A DNA stretch of 15,212 bases from NCBI GenBank assembly GCA_025966295.1, contig JAOPVD010000101.1, forward strand, positions 1-15,212, read 5' to 3'. How positions within the stretch are numbered: the first letter of the stretch is position 1; each line of letters starts with the position of its first letter. Below are positions 13,912 to 15,212 of this stretch, piece by piece. This DNA comes from Frankiales bacterium (GTDB taxonomy: Bacteria > Actinomycetota > Actinomycetes > Mycobacteriales > SCTD01). The position numbers and the translations under genes are program-made. The notes beneath the pieces are model-generated. The model saw only the letters and a program-made list of their open reading frames with translations, had not been told where the DNA came from and ran no database searches.

Positions 13912-14114
13912 TGGACCCCGTCCAGTGCAGCCGGTGCGGCACCACAGTCGAGGTGTCCAAGGCCAGCGCTGCCCAGACCTCCATTCAGTGGTACGGCGAC
14001 AGCTCGAGCTGCCCGCTCCGCGCTGACCTCTCCGTAGGGGACACCTGCCCTTATCTGTCGGACTCGATCCGTGACGCCGTACTCGAAGGTCGTATCGAGG
14101 TACCGGCCACGTGA
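13911..14114 (+). CDS. Small four-cysteine protein between kshA and kshB, function unknown
   Basis: This 67-residue protein of no family I can name has four cysteines: C6-x2-C9 (CSRCGTT), C34 (SSSCPL) and C46 (DTCPYL). The first pair looks like half of a zinc ribbon or rubredoxin-type knuckle, and the other two are spaced 11 residues apart, so the four could hold a zinc or iron-sulfur centre. Between them is a TSIQWYGDSSS segment. The C-terminus is acidic with YLSDSIRDAVLEG. It has no signal peptide or membrane segment. The ATG shares one base with the kshA stop (TGATG) and its own stop overlaps the kshB GTG by 4 bases, so its synthesis is locked between the oxygenase and the reductase. A role in electron transfer, assembly or stability of KshAB is inference. 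An independent zinc-binding protein is possible. Confidence 0.82.
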   Translation: MDPVQCSRCGTTVEVSKASAAQTSIQWYGDSSSCPLRADLSVGDTCPYLSDSIRDAVLEGRIEVPAT

Positions 14115-15127
14115 GCTCTGAGCAGCTGCGACTGAAGGTGCTCGAGGTCGTCCAGGAGACCGGCGATGCCCACTCCCTGGTGTTCGAGGCACCGGAGGGA
14201 CTGACCTACAAGCCGGGCCAGTTCCTGACGTTGCGGCTGCCCTGCGCCGACGGAACGGTGGCGCGCTGCTACTCGCTGTCGAGCGCGCCCGACGTCGACG
14301 ACCACCTCAAGGTCACGATCAAGCGGGTGGTCGATGGCCGCGGATCGAACTGGGTCTGCGACTCGGTGAAGGCCGGCGACGAGGTCGACGTACTCGCTCC
14401 CTCAGGGACGTTCACGCCGAAGGACCTCGACAGCGACCTGCTCCTGCTCGCCGGCGGCAGCGGCATCACGCCGGTGATGAGCATCATCAAGTCGTCGCTG
14501 GCCAAGGGCAAAGGCCGGATGCTGCTGGTCTACGCCAACCGGGACGAGAAGTCGGTCATCTTCCACGCCGACCTGCGGGCACTCGTCGCCGAGCACCCAG
14601 ACCGGCTGCTCGTGCTGCACTGGCTGGAGAGCGTGCAGGGGCTGCCTTCGCTCAAGCCGCTGCAGGAGATGGTGCGCCCGTGGGCGCACGCCAACGCGTT
14701 CATCTGCGGGCCGGCGCCGTTCATGGACTGCGCTGCCGATGCCCTCAAGGGCCTGGACTTCTCGCGCGATCGAATCCACATCGAGCGGTTCACGTCGCTC
14801 GCCGGTGACCCCTGGACCGAGGTGCAGGCCGCGCCGCCCGTCGAGGGCGAGCCGACGGTTGCCCTGACGGTCGACCTCGATGGCGAGACGCACGAGCTGC
14901 AGTGGCCGGAGAGCCAGAAGCTGCTCGACTTCCTGCTCGACAAGGGCCTGGACGCTCCCTACTCGTGCCGCGAGGGCGCGTGCAGTGCGTGCGGCGTGAT
15001 CCTCGTCGAGGGCGAGGTCGTCATGGACAACAACTCGGTGCTCGAGCAGGAGGACCTTGACGAGGGGTGGCGGCTCGCCTGCCAGTCGCGGCCCGTCAGC
15101 GACACCGTGAAGGTCAAGTACGACTGA
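14111..15127 (+). CDS. kshB: KshB, reductase component of 3-ketosteroid 9alpha-hydroxylase
   Basis: This 338-residue three-domain oxidoreductase carries NADH electrons to KshA. An FAD domain has RCYSLSS (Arg52-Ser58). An NAD domain has GGSGITP (115-121) and CGPAPFM (199-205). The C-terminal plant-type ferredoxin domain binds [2Fe-2S] with Cys286, Cys291, Cys294 and Cys324 (C-x4-C-x2-C-x29-C). This order and length fit KshB (M. tuberculosis Rv3571, also named HmpA) and the related phenylacetyl-CoA epoxidase reductase PaaE. Position directly after kshA decides for KshB. The GTG at 14111 gives a 4-base overlap with the small cysteine protein. It is the last gene of the plus-strand operon. The next gene is convergent, 9 bases away, and I see no clear terminator between them. 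Confidence 0.93.
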   Translation: MSSEQLRLKVLEVVQETGDAHSLVFEAPEGLTYKPGQFLTLRLPCADGTVARCYSLSSAPDVDDHLKVTIKRVVDGRGSNWVCDSVKAGDEVDVLAPSGTFTPKDLDSDLLLLAGGSGITPVMSIIKSSLAKGKGRMLLVYANRDEKSVIFHADLRALVAEHPDRLLVLHWLESVQGLPSLKPLQEMVRPWAHANAFICGPAPFMDCAADALKGLDFSRDRIHIERFTSLAGDPWTEVQAAPPVEGEPTVALTVDLDGETHELQWPESQKLLDFLLDKGLDAPYSCREGACSACGVILVEGEVVMDNNSVLEQEDLDEGWRLACQSRPVSDTVKVKYD

Positions 15128-15136
15128 CGCCGGCGG

Positions 15137-15212
15137 CTAGGCGCCAGTCAGCAGCTGGTCCAGTCTCTCGAGCGTCTTCTCCATGCTCGGGATCCACTGC
15201 CGACCGTCTTCT
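15137..15212 (-). CDS. 3' end of an unidentified minus-strand gene, cut by the window
   Basis: On the minus strand the right edge encodes a C-terminal tail, EDGRQWIPSMEKTLERLDQLL followed by TGA (Thr-Gly-Ala), ending at TAG 15139-15137. The helix MEKTLERLDQLL resembles the last helix of SRPBCC (START-like) proteins, but 25 residues cannot establish a family. It converges on kshB. The rest lies outside the window. Confidence 0.5.
   Translation of the reverse strand, partial: EDGRQWIPSMEKTLERLDQLLTGA

Noticed and set aside
15128..15135. CGCCGGCG palindrome between kshB and the right-edge gene
   Set aside because: An 8-base GC palindrome without loop or T tract is expected by chance here. No terminator claim is justified.

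Overview
The window is very GC-rich DNA dominated by G/C third positions, with many GTG starts and 1-4 base gene overlaps. It encodes a block of steroid-degradation genes of the kind known from Mycobacterium and Rhodococcus. This points to an actinobacterium. A Nocardioides-like lineage is my guess rather than a demonstrated placement. All family assignments come from motifs and remembered protein sequences; no search was run.

Left flank (1-2955): a left-truncated RibD/DHFR-like reductase on the minus strand diverges from a SulP-type anion transporter with a STAS domain. A small VOC (glyoxalase-fold) protein follows on the plus strand. Its end overlaps a 97-residue winged-helix-like protein on the minus strand. 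Nothing ties the first three genes to steroids.

Minus-strand operon (10049 down to 2987): a short-chain dehydrogenase, fadE30, a short partner-type acyl-CoA dehydrogenase, ipdA, ipdB, ipdC, ipdF and echA20. These enzymes degrade the last two steroid rings (C and D). FadE30 and its neighbours act on the CoA-activated indanone propionate (HIP). IpdF and IpdC oxidise the ring, EchA20 opens ring D and IpdAB opens ring C. Five of the seven junctions are 4-base GTGA/ATGA overlaps, one is a directly abutting TAG-ATG, and one has a 9-base gap. This is a tightly coupled operon.

Plus-strand operon (10095-15127): fadE29 and fadE28 (side-chain dehydrogenation of the C22 steroid acyl-CoA), a MarR-type regulator, kshA (Rieske oxygenase of 3-ketosteroid 9alpha-hydroxylase), an unrecognised 67-residue four-cysteine protein, and kshB (its reductase). 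The small protein overlaps kshA by 1 base and kshB by 4 bases.

The two operons diverge from a 45-base intergenic region holding a perfect match (10061-10074) to the published KstR2 operator consensus AnCAAGnnCTTGnT. A possible leaderless -10 element lies on each side of it. A KstR2-like repressor, not encoded here, probably controls both arms. This would place side-chain, ring A/B and ring C/D genes under one switch, whereas in M. tuberculosis the first two groups belong to the KstR regulon. fadD3, fadA6, kstD, hsaABCD and kstR2 are absent from the window.

The right edge (15137-15212) holds the 3' end of an unidentified minus-strand gene. No intergenic stretch exceeds about 90 bases. I saw no RNA genes, insertion sequences, CRISPR arrays or attachment sites.
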